Source: Sweltsa coloradensis (taxonomy: Eukaryota > Arthropoda > Insecta > Plecoptera > Chloroperlidae). Taken from it: a stretch of 64,000 nucleotides of DNA. Numbering within the stretch: position 1 is the first letter of the stretch; every line of letters begins with the position of its first letter. The notes beneath the pieces were generated by a model. That model saw nothing but the letters and a program-made list of their open reading frames with translations. It had not been told where the DNA came from and did no database searches. The stretch is taken from NCBI GenBank assembly GCA_024449915.1, contig JAMZAV010000029.1, positions 1,426,001 through 1,490,000 of the forward strand, given 5' to 3'. The position numbers and the translations under genes are program-made. This document shows positions 1 to 9,983 of this stretch, piece by piece.

Positions 1-116
1 AATAGTTATTTTCACTTCTTATAGAATAATGTTTATAAAGAGACGTGACCGTTTAAAGATAACTGCAGAAAGCAAAAACAGATAAGTATTATAAATTCAT
101 CTTTATTTTGTTGTAG

Positions 117-577
117 GTAATCCCGAAAGCCACCATATCGTCGACCGACTGACACACACGAGAAGACTTTCAGGAGACAGTGAAGACTTTATCGTAGTTT
201 TAGCTTTCACGCTTAAGCATAAGTACATGTATGCAAATTCATCCAGCATTTTTAATTCCATTTTAAGCATTCTCGGACGACTTTCACAGAGTGAAAAAAC
301 AAGTAATAACTTGGAAGCCATCATTATTGGAAAGTATGGCGACGGCAGTTATACAGAAGCAGACAAGGAGTATTTTGAAGCACTTTACAACATGCTTACA
401 AAACCTGAGATGGAAGCTCTTAACGCTAAGTTTATGAACAAGTACAGAGACTCTGCACAGCGACAGAAACTAAGGAATGCAGCCTTTGATTTGCTTCCAA
501 CATTGACACTACAGGAAATTAAGAGTTCAAATGTTTTTCAATTAATCGAGAAAAAAGTTGATGCTCTTATGGGATAA
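117..577 (+). CDS. Terminal coding exon of an unidentified protein (5' part lies left of the window)
   Basis: A polypyrimidine-AG acceptor (TTTATTTTGTTGTAG) ends at 116, and an uninterrupted frame runs from codon 119 to the TAA at 575-577. The exon therefore probably starts at 117 with two bases of a split codon and gives 152 C-terminal residues. The frame stays open upstream of the first Met (227), which argues for an exon rather than a short gene starting there. The product begins NPESHHIVDRLTHTRRLSGD, continues through a hydrophobic stretch (about residues 24-34, FIVVLAFTLKH), and then becomes mostly charged and helical (GKYGDGSYTEADKEYFEALY, then AQRQKLRNAAFDLL) before ending KKVDALMG. 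I do not recognise the family. The GDGSYTEADKEYF segment only loosely resembles a calcium-binding loop and should not be called an EF-hand. A possible AATAAA is at 853-858. Exon status is well supported; function is unknown. Confidence 0.72.
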
Positions 578-1164
578 CTCCAAACTTGGAAGTTTGAGGT
601 GGCCTCGTGATGAATTTTTTACTCACGTCACGTAAAGTCACGTGAACTATTTCTTGATTACGCACAGTCACACACGATTAATTTAATTTTAAGTATTTTG
701 AGGAGCATTTTGCATGCACCATTCTAATCCGATCGCCACCAACCTGGTCATATTCGCATTGTTAGATGGCAAACATTCATGTTGTCACTTGCTCCTTTCG
801 AGAGAGTGGTGGACAAATAATTAACTGAGATGAATACAAGTGATTGGCAGACAATAAATGCAAGAGATTGATGGTTTATTACTCTCTCATCCACGTATTC
901 ATGGCTTAATTTTAGGGCTGGGTGCAACTCAAGGCAAGCTGTGGTCTGGCCGCGCGGATGAGAAGGGCTCGTTCCGCGCTGGAGCATTTAGTGTCACGCG
1001 TGTCACGATACACGCGTGACTGTTATACTATCACGCAAATTCACGGTGTCTTTTCAAAGCATTCATGTACATGCACACTCACAAGATAAGTCGTGAGTCA
1101 CGCGACCACGTCTAGTGGAAGTTCATCTGATAAAACTTTTGAGGGAATCTATATTGAGAGACTA
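578..1164. other. 3' flank of the first gene, with TCACG-rich stretch and perfect palindrome
   Basis: No coding potential is seen. An AATAAA at 853-858 is a candidate poly(A) signal for the upstream exon. The stretch contains many TCACG/CGTGA motifs (about 610-645, 990-1045, 1090-1110). It also has a perfect 11-bp inverted repeat, GTCACGCGTGT at 993-1003 against ACACGCGTGAC at 1010-1020, with a 6-nt spacer. It may be 3' UTR plus downstream flank. Confidence 0.5.
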
Positions 1165-1677
1165 TTATTTAAATTCATTATTTACATTCAAAATGCGAAT
1201 CGTATTCAAAACGTAATAGCGTGAAACATTAACAAATTTCCAAGATAAAACAAAATCACCTTATTTTTATTTCCCATTTAATAACCATCAAAAATAATAT
1301 GTGGGTGTAAAAATATAAAAAAGTTAGAATTGACGGGTAACGAACCGCATCCATCCGTGCGGTAGGCTATATGGTTACCACTAGGCCATGTAGGCCACGT
1401 CAACCTCGTCCCGCTAACTGCTACGAAACAAATGCCATTGATATTATTAAAAATCACATTTTTATTTATTTTTGGCTTCAATCGCAATGGATCAAGCTGA
1501 TTGTGTTAACAGTTCTTAGTAAACTCGTACCGGATGTCTGTTTAAAATTTCAGCGCAATCTGTTCAGCGGTTCGGCTGATTTTCGACGTACAGACAGACA
1601 GATAGACAGACAGAATCACAGAATGAGAGCCGTTTGAGTTGAATGGAGACACTAGGTCGCTCCGCTCCCTCGTTTAA
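1165..1677 (-). mobile_element. Helentron-like non-autonomous element, subfamily 3, copy 1 (lacks its 3' foldback)
   Basis: This is the first of three head-to-tail copies. On the minus strand it starts with a TTAAACGAGGGAGCGGAGCG-type end at 1677 and runs leftward through a short GACA tract (about 1591-1613), a conserved GTCTGTTTAAAATTTCAGC block and a tRNA-like segment (about 1331-1400, with a B-box-like GGTTCG relic). It fades out near 1165, before the foldback and CTAG tail that copies 2 and 3 carry. No ORF is shared by the three copies. Confidence 0.7.
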
Positions 1678-2361
1678 CTAGAGAAACGCCAAAGTCGTTG
1701 TTAAACGAGTGAGTAAGCCAAGTGTTGAGTACCCGGGAACATCCCCTTTCCTCCTCTATACCTAAGGCTGGATCTAGCCCAGTATGGGAAATGATACCGG
1801 GTACTCAACACATGGCTCACTCACTCGTTTAACAACGACTTTGGCGTTTCCCTTGTTATTTAAATTGAACATTTAAAATGTGAATCATGTTCAAAACGTA
1901 TTAGCGTGAAACATTAACAAATTTCCAAGACAAAACAAAATCACCTAATTTTTATTTCCCATTTAACACCCCTCAAAAATAATATGTGGGTGTAAAAATA
2001 TAAAAAAAGTTCGAGCTAACGGGTATCGAACCCCAACCCTCCGTGCGGTAGTCTAAATGCTTACCAATAGGCAATGCAAGCCACGTAGCGATCGTCCCAC
2101 TAGCCACTGCTACTAAACAAATGCTATCGATATTTTTAAAATCACATTTTTATTTATTGTAGGATTAAATCGCAATGGATCTAGCTGATTTTGTTAGCAG
2201 TTCTCAGTAAACTCGTAACGGATGTCTGTTAAAAATTTCAGCCCAATCTGTTTAGCGGTTCGGCTGATTTTCGACGTACAGACAGACAGACAGACAGAAT
2301 CTCAGAATGAGAGCCGTTCGAGTTGAATGGAGACACTCGGTCGCTCCGCTCCCTCGTTTAA
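1678..2361 (-). mobile_element. Helentron-like non-autonomous element, subfamily 3, copy 2
   Basis: The 3' end is at 1678 (CTAGAGAAACGCC, reverse complement of GGCGTTTCTCTAG) and the 5' end at about 2361. Just inside the 3' end lies a foldback of about 53 bp per arm (1684-1736 against 1797-1849), separated by about 60 nt. The body carries a tRNA-like segment near 2020-2085 with a B-box (GGTTCGATACCC on the minus strand) and a short (GACA)n tract near the 5' end. The 5' terminal ACGAGGGAG matches the subterminal CTCACTCGT near the 3' end as an inverted repeat. Confidence 0.75.
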
Positions 2362-2373
2362 TTAATTTATTAA

Positions 2374-3032
2374 CTAGGGAAACGCCAAAGTCGTTGTTAA
2401 ACGAGTGAGTGAGTGAGCCAAGTGTTGAGTACCCGGGAACATCCCCTTTCCTCCCATATACCCAAGGCTGGATCTAGCTCAGTATGGGTAATGATACCGG
2501 GTACTCAACACATGGCTCACTCATTCGTTTAACAACGACTTTGGCGTTTCCCTAGTTATTTAAATTGAACATTTGAAATGCGAATCGTGTTCAAAACGTA
2601 TTAGCGTGAAACATTAACAAATTTCCAAGATAAAACAAAATCATCTAAGTTTTATTTCCAATTTAACACCCCTCAAAAATAATATGTGGGTGTAAAAATA
2701 TAAAAAAGTTCGAGCTAACGGGTATCGAACCTCAACCCTCCGTGCGGTAGGCTAAATGATAACCAATAGGTCATACAAGCCACGTAATGTGGTCCCGCTA
2801 GCTGCTACTAAACAAATGCTATCGATATTTAAAAAATCACATTTTCATTTATTGTGGGATTAAATCTCAATGAATCAAGCTGATTTTGTTAGCAGTTCTC
2901 AATAATTTCGTACCGGATGTCTGTTTAAAATTTCAGCCTTATCTGTTCAGCGGTTCGGCTGATTTTCGACGTACAGACAGACAGACAGACAGACAGACTG
3001 ACGACAGACAGACAGACAGACAGACAGACAAC

Positions 3033-3088
<56 letters not shown>

Positions 3089-3093
3089 CACGA

Positions 3094-3181
<88 letters not shown>

Positions 3182-3243
3182 ATCACAGAATGAGAACCGT
3201 TCGAGTTGAATGGAGACACTCGGTCGCTCCGCTCCCTCGTTTA
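2374..3243 (-). mobile_element. Helentron-like non-autonomous element, subfamily 3, copy 3, with expanded GACA tract
   Basis: Same order as copy 2: CTAGGG end at 2374, foldback arms at about 2380-2436 and 2497-2549, AT-rich body, tRNA-like segment at about 2705-2780, the conserved AAATTTCAGCC block, then the 5' end with TCGCTCCGCTCCCTCGTTTAA. It differs mainly by expansion of the short GACA tract into roughly 210 bp of microsatellite. The gap to copy 2 is only 12 nt, so the three copies form a tandem array. Confidence 0.75.
2973..3181 (+). repeat. (GACA)n microsatellite inside a mobile element
   Basis: Tetranucleotide GACA units with a few interruptions (ACGACAGAC, CACGAAGAC, GAACAGAC). The same position holds only about 4-6 units in the two neighbouring element copies, so the expansion arose after duplication. 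Open frames across it on both strands are repeat artefacts. Confidence 0.95.
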
Positions 3244-3261
3244 ATTAAATAAATTCTATAA

Positions 3262-4010
3262 CGAGGCCGCTTCGCGAACGCTTTTTCCAGTCGCATTGAT
3301 GGATGAGCTTTTTTTTGAATATTTCTGTCCAATGATTACGTTTTTATATGGAATATCCTTCCTTATTTTATAGTTACTTGATATTTCTTGTTCATTATAC
3401 ACCTGTAAAATGCTTATAATAAAACCTTAATTTCAATGAATTTTGACCATCTTTTTCAACTTTTTCTTTCAAGAGGCACTATATCACCATAATTTTTATG
3501 TCAATGTAAAATATTAACGTTGTAGCCCCACCCGTTTGGTCAAAATCGGCCCAAATATCACGAAAATATCGTATTAAAAACCGGAGAAAAAATCTGAAAA
3601 GTACGATTTCTATAAGAAATATTTTTTCAAATGTCTCTAAAATCATAAAATATATGATTTCAGTGATTTTAAACGTTCCTATCAGGTTTCATCAGTATCG
3701 GAGTAGCCGTTTGCCAAATATCACGAAAATATCGCACTAAAAATCGAAAAAAATCGTAAAAGTACGATATTTATGAAAAATATTTCTTCGATTGTACCCA
3801 AAAACAATACAGCTCTAAGTTCAGAGATTTCGAAGGTCCCCTCCAATTTTCATCAAGATCGCATATGCCGTTTTCCCGGTAGGGAGCGAACAAACAGACA
3901 AAAAAACTAACAAAAACAAAACACCCGAGCTATTTTTCTTGGGGTAACGTAAGTAGAAAACAAACAAAAAAACACAAAGTCAAATTGAAGTCTTCGCTTC
4001 GCTCATCCAA
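3262..4010 (-). mobile_element. Helentron-like non-autonomous element, subfamily 1 (copy a)
   Basis: The diverged 3' end is at about 3262 (AGGCCGCTTCGCGAACGC, then GATGGATGAGC). The 5' end is at 4009-4010, where CTTCGCTTCGCTCATCCA is read on the plus strand. It contains two internal blocks seen in the other long copies: the region around CACCCGTTTGGTCAAAATCG, and the AATTTTCATCAAGATCGCAT block preceding an AAACAGACAAAAAA tract. It has no coding capacity. Confidence 0.75.
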
Positions 4011-4122
4011 AAATAATTTAAAAGGGACAACACAGTCGGCATTGGTATCAGATAAAAACCCATTTTACAAAGAATAATAAAGAATATGTAAAAAACAATT
4101 ATTTATTCTTCTTATATATATA
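4011..4122. repeat. Left arm of an inverted repeat flanking the neighbouring element
   Basis: About 80 bp here (4011-4092, containing AAAAGGGACAACACAGTCGG) reappears inverted at about 5493-5572 (CCGACTGTGTTGTCCCTTTT with one change). The two arms bracket the subfamily-1 element at 4123-5471 almost exactly. Confidence 0.75.
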
Positions 4123-5471
4123 CTAGGCCGCTTTGCGAAGGCTTTTTCCAGTCGCGTTGATGGATGAGCTTTTTTGTAATATTTCTGTCCAATGATTACG
4201 TTTTTATGTGGAATCTCCTTACTTTTTCTATAGTTTCTTGTTGGATGAGCGAAGCGAAAACTTCAATTTTACTTTCTGTTTTTTTGTTTGTTTTTTTCAC
4301 TTACGTTCCCCAAGAAAAATTGCTCGGGTGTTTTGTTTTTTGTTAGTTTTTCTGACCGTTTGTTCGCACGCTACCGGGAAAACGGCATATGCGATCTTGA
4401 TGAAAATTGGAGGGGACCTTCGTTTTCTCTGAACTTAGACTTGCCACGTTTTTGGGTACAATCGAAGAAATATTTCTCATGAATATCGTACTTTTACGAT
4501 TTTTTTCGATTTTCAGTGCGATATTTGCGTGACATTTGGGCCGATTCTGACCAAACGGGTGGGCTCCAACGTTCATATTTCACATGGACATTAAGGTAAT
4601 GGTGATGTATTGCTTTTTGAAAGAAAAGTTTAAAACATTATCCAGAAACCATATAAATAAAGGTTTTAAATTAAGTTTTTTTAGGTTTTTAGTAACAATT
4701 AAGAAGTAACACTAAAAATTTGTAAACAATCACATAATGCGTTCAAAAAGCACTTGATAAGTAAAGAGATCCCTCTCAAACTAAAAACTTACAAAAAAGC
4801 TCATCCATCAACGCGACTAAAAAAAGTGTTTGCGTAGCTTCCTAGTATTACTTGATCATTATACACCTGAAAAAGGCTTATATTAAAACCTTTATTTCTA
4901 TGAATTTTGACTATCTATTTCAACTTTTTCTTTCAAGAGGCACTACATCACCATAATCTTTATGTCAATGTAAAATACGAACGTTGTAGCCCCTGCACCC
5001 GTTTGGTCAAAATCGTCCCAAATATCACGAAAATATCGTATCAAAAACCGGAGAAAAAATCGTAAAAGTACGATTTCTATAAGAAATATTTCTTCAAATG
5101 TTTCTTAAATCATAACATATATGATTTTAGCGATTTTAAACGTTACTATAAAGTTTCATCAATATCGGAGTAGACGTTTGCCAAATGTCACGAAAATATC
5201 GCACTAAAAATCGAAAACAATCGTAAAAGTACGATATTTATGAGAAATATTTCTTAGATTGTACCCAAAAACTATACAGCTGTAAGTTCAGAGATTTCGA
5301 AGGTCCCCTCCAACTTTCATCAAGATCACATATGCCGTTTGCCCGGTAGAGAGCGAACAAACAGACAAAAAAACGAACATAAAACACCCGAGCTATTTTT
5401 CTTGAGGTAACGTAAGTAAAAAACAAACAAAAAACATAAAGTAATATTGTAGTCTTCGCTTCGCTCATCCA
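4123..5471 (-). mobile_element. Helentron-like element, subfamily 1 (copy b, outer), interrupted by a nested copy
   Basis: The 3' end is at 4123 (CTAGGCCGCTTTGCGAAGGC) and the 5' end at 5471 (GTCTTCGCTTCGCTCATCC). The element is split at 4241/4846 by an opposite-orientation relative. When the insert is removed, the flanks rejoin into the order seen in uninterrupted copies (GTTTCT...TATTACTTG...ATTATACACCTG). There is no target duplication. Confidence 0.8.
4242..4845 (+). mobile_element. Helentron-like element, subfamily 1 (copy b-inner), nested insertion
   Basis: The 5' end TGGATGAGCGAAGCGAAAAC is at 4242. The 3' end has GCTCATCCATCAACGCG about 45 nt before the terminal CTAG at 4842-4845. 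It sits inside a minus-strand copy of the same family. The base before the 5' end is T and the base after CTAG is T, so the site is T^T. It is shorter than the outer copy, with no ORF of note. Confidence 0.82.
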
Positions 5472-6351
5472 ATAAAAAAAAACATTTTTTAAATTCTTTA
5501 TTCTTCTTAAAATTAGTTTCCATTTGATACCAATGTCGACTGTGTTGTCCCTTTTTAATTTTTCGTTAAAATTAATATATTATTTATATTAATCAAATTT
5601 TCAACACCATATTGGAGACATCGATTTTCGGATTCTTTGCGATCACATAAGTATATTTACTAATGTTAATGCTTTCTTCGCGATTTGCACGACTGTTAAG
5701 ACAAAATGCCCCTACTATTAGGGAAGCAGAATATACAACATTTTCATTAATCTGAAATCAATCCCAAACATTGAAAACAAAAAAATTGAATCAAAACAAT
5801 ACCTTATAAACACTGCGTTCTACAGCATCAATGAATATTTGGAGGGAACTTTATACCATTTTGTCCCTCAATGACTCCACTCTGACTTCTGTTCATCTAT
5901 TATTTTAGATCAATGGTGACATGTTTGTTTATTTTTCGTCGTTTTCTTTTTTCTTTTTCTTACTTCATTATTAATTGTGTACTACAATATTGTATTGATT
6001 CGATGGTTATGTAAGAAAGGTCTTGCATTAAAAGATCGATCCTCGCTATTTTTGTGTTTGATTTTATAAACAAATAGATAAGAAATTTAAGCTACTTACT
6101 AGTACTAAACCAGACAACTGGAAAGGCCAAAGCTGGTAAAATACAGCCACGGTAGACTTGATACTGCGGACTTTTTAGTGCAGAAACCGGACACATACGT
6201 TGCGTGTCAAGGTAGTGAGGAAAGGTGGAGGAGATGGCCAGAGCTCGCCACGGGTTTTGGGGAGTAAACTTACCTACCAATAACCGGTCAAACCACGGTA
6301 AGTTTTCTAGGTGGGTTTGGAATGTGGATGACACCCTCAAAATATAAATCA
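5472..6351. other. Inverted-repeat right arm, then unique AT-rich DNA
   Basis: About 5493-5572 is the right arm of the inverted repeat whose left arm is at 4011-4092. The remainder, to the SINE tail, is AT-rich with no frame, splice pattern or repeat I can support. Confidence 0.5.
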
Positions 6352-6753
6352 GAAATAAATAAATTCGTATTTAATGTCTACCCACCCAGTCATTTAACTG
6401 ATTTTCAGTGGGGCACAGTAAACCACAGTGACCAAGCCAACCCTAAAGGCCCCAACGAACCAACCAAAGATCGATATTTTTAATGGGAAATATAGCAATC
6501 AGTGGTATGGACAGTGCGAACACCCGCGGATCAATGCCAGAGTCAACAAGGCCGATTCAGAACAACTCTGAATTTATAATGTGCTTCGTTGCTAGGACGG
6601 TTCCAAAGTCACCGTTTACAAACTCCTAAGACAAGAACTGATGGACTTAAGTCCAAATCAAAAGTTAAAAAACGTCTGCCTGTAGCGGGAATCGAACCCT
6701 GGACATTCTGCATTGGAAGCAGATACGCTAACCACAAGACCAACGAGCCACAC
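6352..6753 (-). mobile_element. tRNA-headed SINE (family S1), near full length
   Basis: Reading from 6753 leftward: a tRNA-like head with an A-box (CTTGTGGTTAGCG), an anticodon-stem-like TCTGCTTCCAATGCAGA and a B-box (GGTTCGATTCCC). It continues through a body with CGTTGCTAGGACGG (plus-strand text) and CACCCGCGGATC, ending in GTAGAC and a TTTA-rich tail at 6352-6370. The same order recurs at 29039-29443, 26395-26770 and 19838-20246. The anticodon-loop sequence (CCA) would be Trp-like, but this is a SINE head and not a tRNA gene. Confidence 0.85.
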
Positions 6754-7194
6754 ATGCTATGCTGATCTATAAATAATACGAATTGTTAACATTAATGTTG
6801 AAGTAGATATTTTTTGTAATTAGTTTTGACGTACGTGCTAAGCTTTAAAAATGAAAAATGAAATGCATTATCCTGATTAGGTTTGCTGTCGGATATAATT
6901 TAGGTTAAAATATTTAGTAGGGGAAAAGGGAACAATTTATAAAAGTATGGTGATTAAAACGAAGGGTGAGTGTTGTTGTGTTGAGATGGGGCTTATCCCC
7001 TAAAAAAGACTCAGGGTACATTGCTTATCTAGTTAGGGGGAAAAAAACATTTCGAAATGTTTGTATATCTTCGGAGTGACAAATATGTGTAACGAAAGTG
7101 TTTTTATCGAAGTATACTCGGGAATAATATAATGGAATTTCAGTGTGTAACTATAGTGTTACTTAAAAATTGAACACAGCACAACTTGTTAAGA
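6754..7194. other. AT-rich unique sequence, nothing recognised
   Basis: No open frame, splice-site pair or repeat resemblance supports a feature here. Confidence 0.5.
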
Positions 7195-7305
7195 ATTGGC
7201 TTGTTGGTCTAGTGACAAGGTACTCTGCTTCCGATGCAGAATGTCCCGCGTTCGTATCCCGCTTCAAGCAGAAAATTTTAACGTGTGATGTAGACTCAAA
7301 TATAT
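7195..7305 (+). mobile_element. Truncated S1 SINE: tRNA-like head fused to tail remnant
   Basis: The head reads GGCTTGTTGGTCTAGTGACA, then CTCTGCTTCCGATGCAGAAT and a diverged B-box GCGTTCGTATCCC. A GTAGACTC relic of the SINE 3' end follows within about 30 nt, so the central body is deleted. Confidence 0.7.
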
Positions 7306-7443
7306 CTAACCATCATTTGTTTCGGTGATGTAAACAAAGGCTATCTAACCATCATGCAATGAAGCACAAAATAAATTCAAGTTTGCATTAAGTTGTTCAG
7401 AAATCACTATGATGATGATTGCGTCGCCCGTGGTAGTATCGTA
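7306..7443. other. Short unique spacer
   Basis: AT-rich, with no recognised signal. Confidence 0.4.
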
Positions 7444-8095
7444 CTAGGAAAACGCTCAGTTGGACGCGTTGTTGAGCGAGCACCGGTACGTGCAACACGA
7501 CCCGAGTACGACATTCCCATGATGTTACATACCAATAAGTCTTTAAGGTCTTGACCAATTTAGCTGAAAATTGGTAAAATAGAAGATAATGGATAAAATC
7601 CACCGCCATCTAGAGGACCTTGACATAATTCCTTTGGGAAAACTATTTAAACTCTTTGAAAACAAATAATACACGTTGCTTCCTCGATAGTATTTTGATT
7701 ACTTCTAGGTGGCAGTGCATAGTGAGACTTTTCGTTGCCATGGTAACGTTACTTTTGTTATTTCTATCTACACTACTTAAGGTCTTGACCGATTTAGCTG
7801 AAAATTTGGAAAATAGGAGAGAATGGTGTACTTATTGACCCTGCAAAATTTCATAACGATCGGAACATTTTTATTTTTTTATTTTTTTATTTTATTTTTT
7901 ATTTTTTATATCCAACGATCGGATTTTGTTCAAAAACTATACAGCAACCCGCCTAGGTGGGATGTACATGTGTGCAAAATTTCAGGTCGATCAGAGAAAC
8001 GGTGCGACCTGTATCGAAGCAGTAACAGAAAAAAAACAAAAAACAGACATTCGAGCCATAAGAGTCAAGTGGAGACGCTCGCTTCGCTCGCTCAA
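7444..8095 (-). mobile_element. Helentron-like non-autonomous element, subfamily 2
   Basis: The 3' end at 7444 reads CTAGGAAAACGCTCAGTTGG. On the minus strand this is the same AACGC...GCGTTTTCCTAG tail as subfamily 1. The subterminal inverted repeat differs: GTTGAGCGAGC (7469-7480) pairs with GCTCGCTCAAC at 8085-8095. An internal direct duplication (TTAAGGTCTTGACC...TTTAGCTGAAAATT) sits at about 7540 and 7778. The 5' part holds the AAAATTTCAGGTCGATCAG block, then ACAGAAAAAAAACAAAAAAC. ORFs across it are not conserved. Confidence 0.75.
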
Positions 8096-9223
8096 CTAAA
8101 TTTGTGAATCGTTATTTCCTATTTCAAATACCGATTTATACGGTTGGTCAATGTTCGCGGATTGGTGGGATTCGAGCCGACAAGACCCAACTAAAAATTT
8201 GTTTTTATATTTACAAAAAAAAAAAACTTTTTTGGATATCAAAAATCATTTTTTGTTATTGCATTGGCTTCTAATTTTTAAATTCTGATTCACAAAAATA
8301 AAGGTGCTAAGCGTAAAGTCACAATCTTTATGATAATTAAACCAATTTTTAATCAGTGTTGTGTTGTTCGATTTGTAAAATATGAATCGGATGGAGAATA
8401 TAATCGTGTGCAAGTTCAATGAGGTTTCTTTAATATTGCGATGAGTTCTTTGGAGTGAAAATCTTAATTTTTGGATTTTTTACTAGTGATATTGGCAATG
8501 ATATTGATATTGGATATTGGTAATGCATCCATTCTATTACTCTTATTTTTCTTAAACTGTCATAAAACAATTGTATAAAATGATTTGCTTCACAAACGGC
8601 CTTCAAACATTTAATCTTGTTTTGGATTTAAAATTTGAATAGTTACCAATAATGTTTTGTATTTCACATTCGACACTCGATTTTATTGGATGAAACGGCA
8701 GCAGTAACTCCCTCCCTGAAGTACATTTGTTAAAGCACTGTAGCTTGTAGAGATCCCCTTTAATAAACACGAAATAAACCAGCATTAGGTATGTAAAACA
8801 TGTTACACAATTGCTTACAATCTTACCACACATTATTTAACAACACACACTAAAACCCGCTTACTCCCACCATTGTGTTCATGGAAATAATAATTATAAT
8901 TTTGAGAAGTGCTTGCATAACGCGTTATTATTCATAAAAGCATTTGCTTCATTTCGTTTCATTTCATGCATTCCACATTTTATAAATGTATTTCATGTTT
9001 ATCCGATTCAGTATAACCACTGATTTTCAAAGGGAAATAAATGAATCTAATTACAGGAATGTGCACATAATAATTCAATATATTTAAATAAATTTTAAAA
9101 TATAACAATATTACAAGTTATATACAATGATGAAAAATAAGACAAAATATTCAGAAAACATTTTCATATTATTCATCAAAGATGTGAAATGGAATGATAA
9201 AAAATTAATCATTTATAAATTAA
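8096..9223. other. AT-rich unique sequence, nothing recognised
   Basis: More than 1 kb without a supported gene. Short frames near 8603-8833 (-) have no recognisable domain or splice context. A run of A at about 8214-8226 and several TTTTTA tracts are the only local structure. Confidence 0.5.
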
Positions 9224-9983
9224 CTAGGAAAACGCTTAAGTCCCGCCGCGTTGTTGGATGAGCGTAATTGGTGCATTGAGCTGCCATGTGTTACGCGGAT
9301 TTTCTGTTGTTCTGTGAAAAAATTATTACTTAGTCGAAGATTTTTTTTAATTAAATTAAATAAAATAAAAAATAAACTTAATTTTTTTAATAAATCGTAA
9401 TTTTTTTTTTAAATCATAAAATTGCAATTTTCATAAGAAATAATTATTCGATTGCGCTCAAATTTAACACGAGTATATTAATTCATAAAATTAAGGTTCT
9501 GTGAAAAAATCATTACAAAAGGATAAAGCATGTAGGTGTTACAAGTCAAAGAATTGTTTTAAAAAAGAAAAAAACCGTAAAATTTCGATTTTTATGAGAA
9601 ATAATTTTTCGATTACGCTCAAATTTCACACGAATATCTTAATTCATAAAATTAAGGTTCTATGAAAAAATCTTTACAATCGGATAAAGCGTGTAGGTGT
9701 TATAGGTCGAAGAAATATTTAAAAAATCGAAAAAAATCGTAAAATTGCGTTTTTTATAAGAAAAAATTTTCCGATTGCGCTCAAAAACGTGGCAGTTCTA
9801 AGTTCAGAGATTTCGAAGGCCTCCATAAAATTTTATCGCAATCGGAGTATCGGTTTAGCCGGAATCGTGCTGACAAACACACAAAAATACAGAAAAAAAA
9901 AGAAAGAAGGAAAGAAAGAAAAAAAAACATTCCGGATTTTTTTCTCCAGTGTAGTGAAATGGAATCTTCGCTTCGCTCATCCA
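9224..9983 (-). mobile_element. Helentron-like element, subfamily 1 (copy c), with internal ~160-bp repeats
   Basis: The 3' end at 9224 reads CTAGGAAAACGCTTAAGTCC, then CGCCGCGTTGTTGGATGAGC. The 5' end is at 9983 (CTTCGCTTCGCTCATCCA). Internally the TTAAGGTTCT(G/A)TGAAAAAATC block repeats at 9491 and 9652, with a degraded relative near 9305. The interior matches copy i (33609-34378) in opposite orientation, including the GTGCATTGAGCTGCCATGTG segment near the 3' end. The 9781-9983 frames are non-coding shadows. Confidence 0.82.

Noticed and set aside
1678..1853. Foldback as an independent MITE
   Set aside because: It occurs at the same internal position in two element copies, and its left arm coincides with the element's own 3' tail, so it is better treated as part of the element.
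2886..3219. Open frames of 90-107 codons over the GACA tract
   Set aside because: They are translations of a tetranucleotide microsatellite inside a mobile element, with no conserved residue order outside the repeat.
7195..7270. Functional tRNA-Arg/Trp genes at SINE heads (also 6680-6753, 26395-26440, 29370-29443)
   Set aside because: The heads lack paired acceptor stems and are collinear with SINE bodies and tails.
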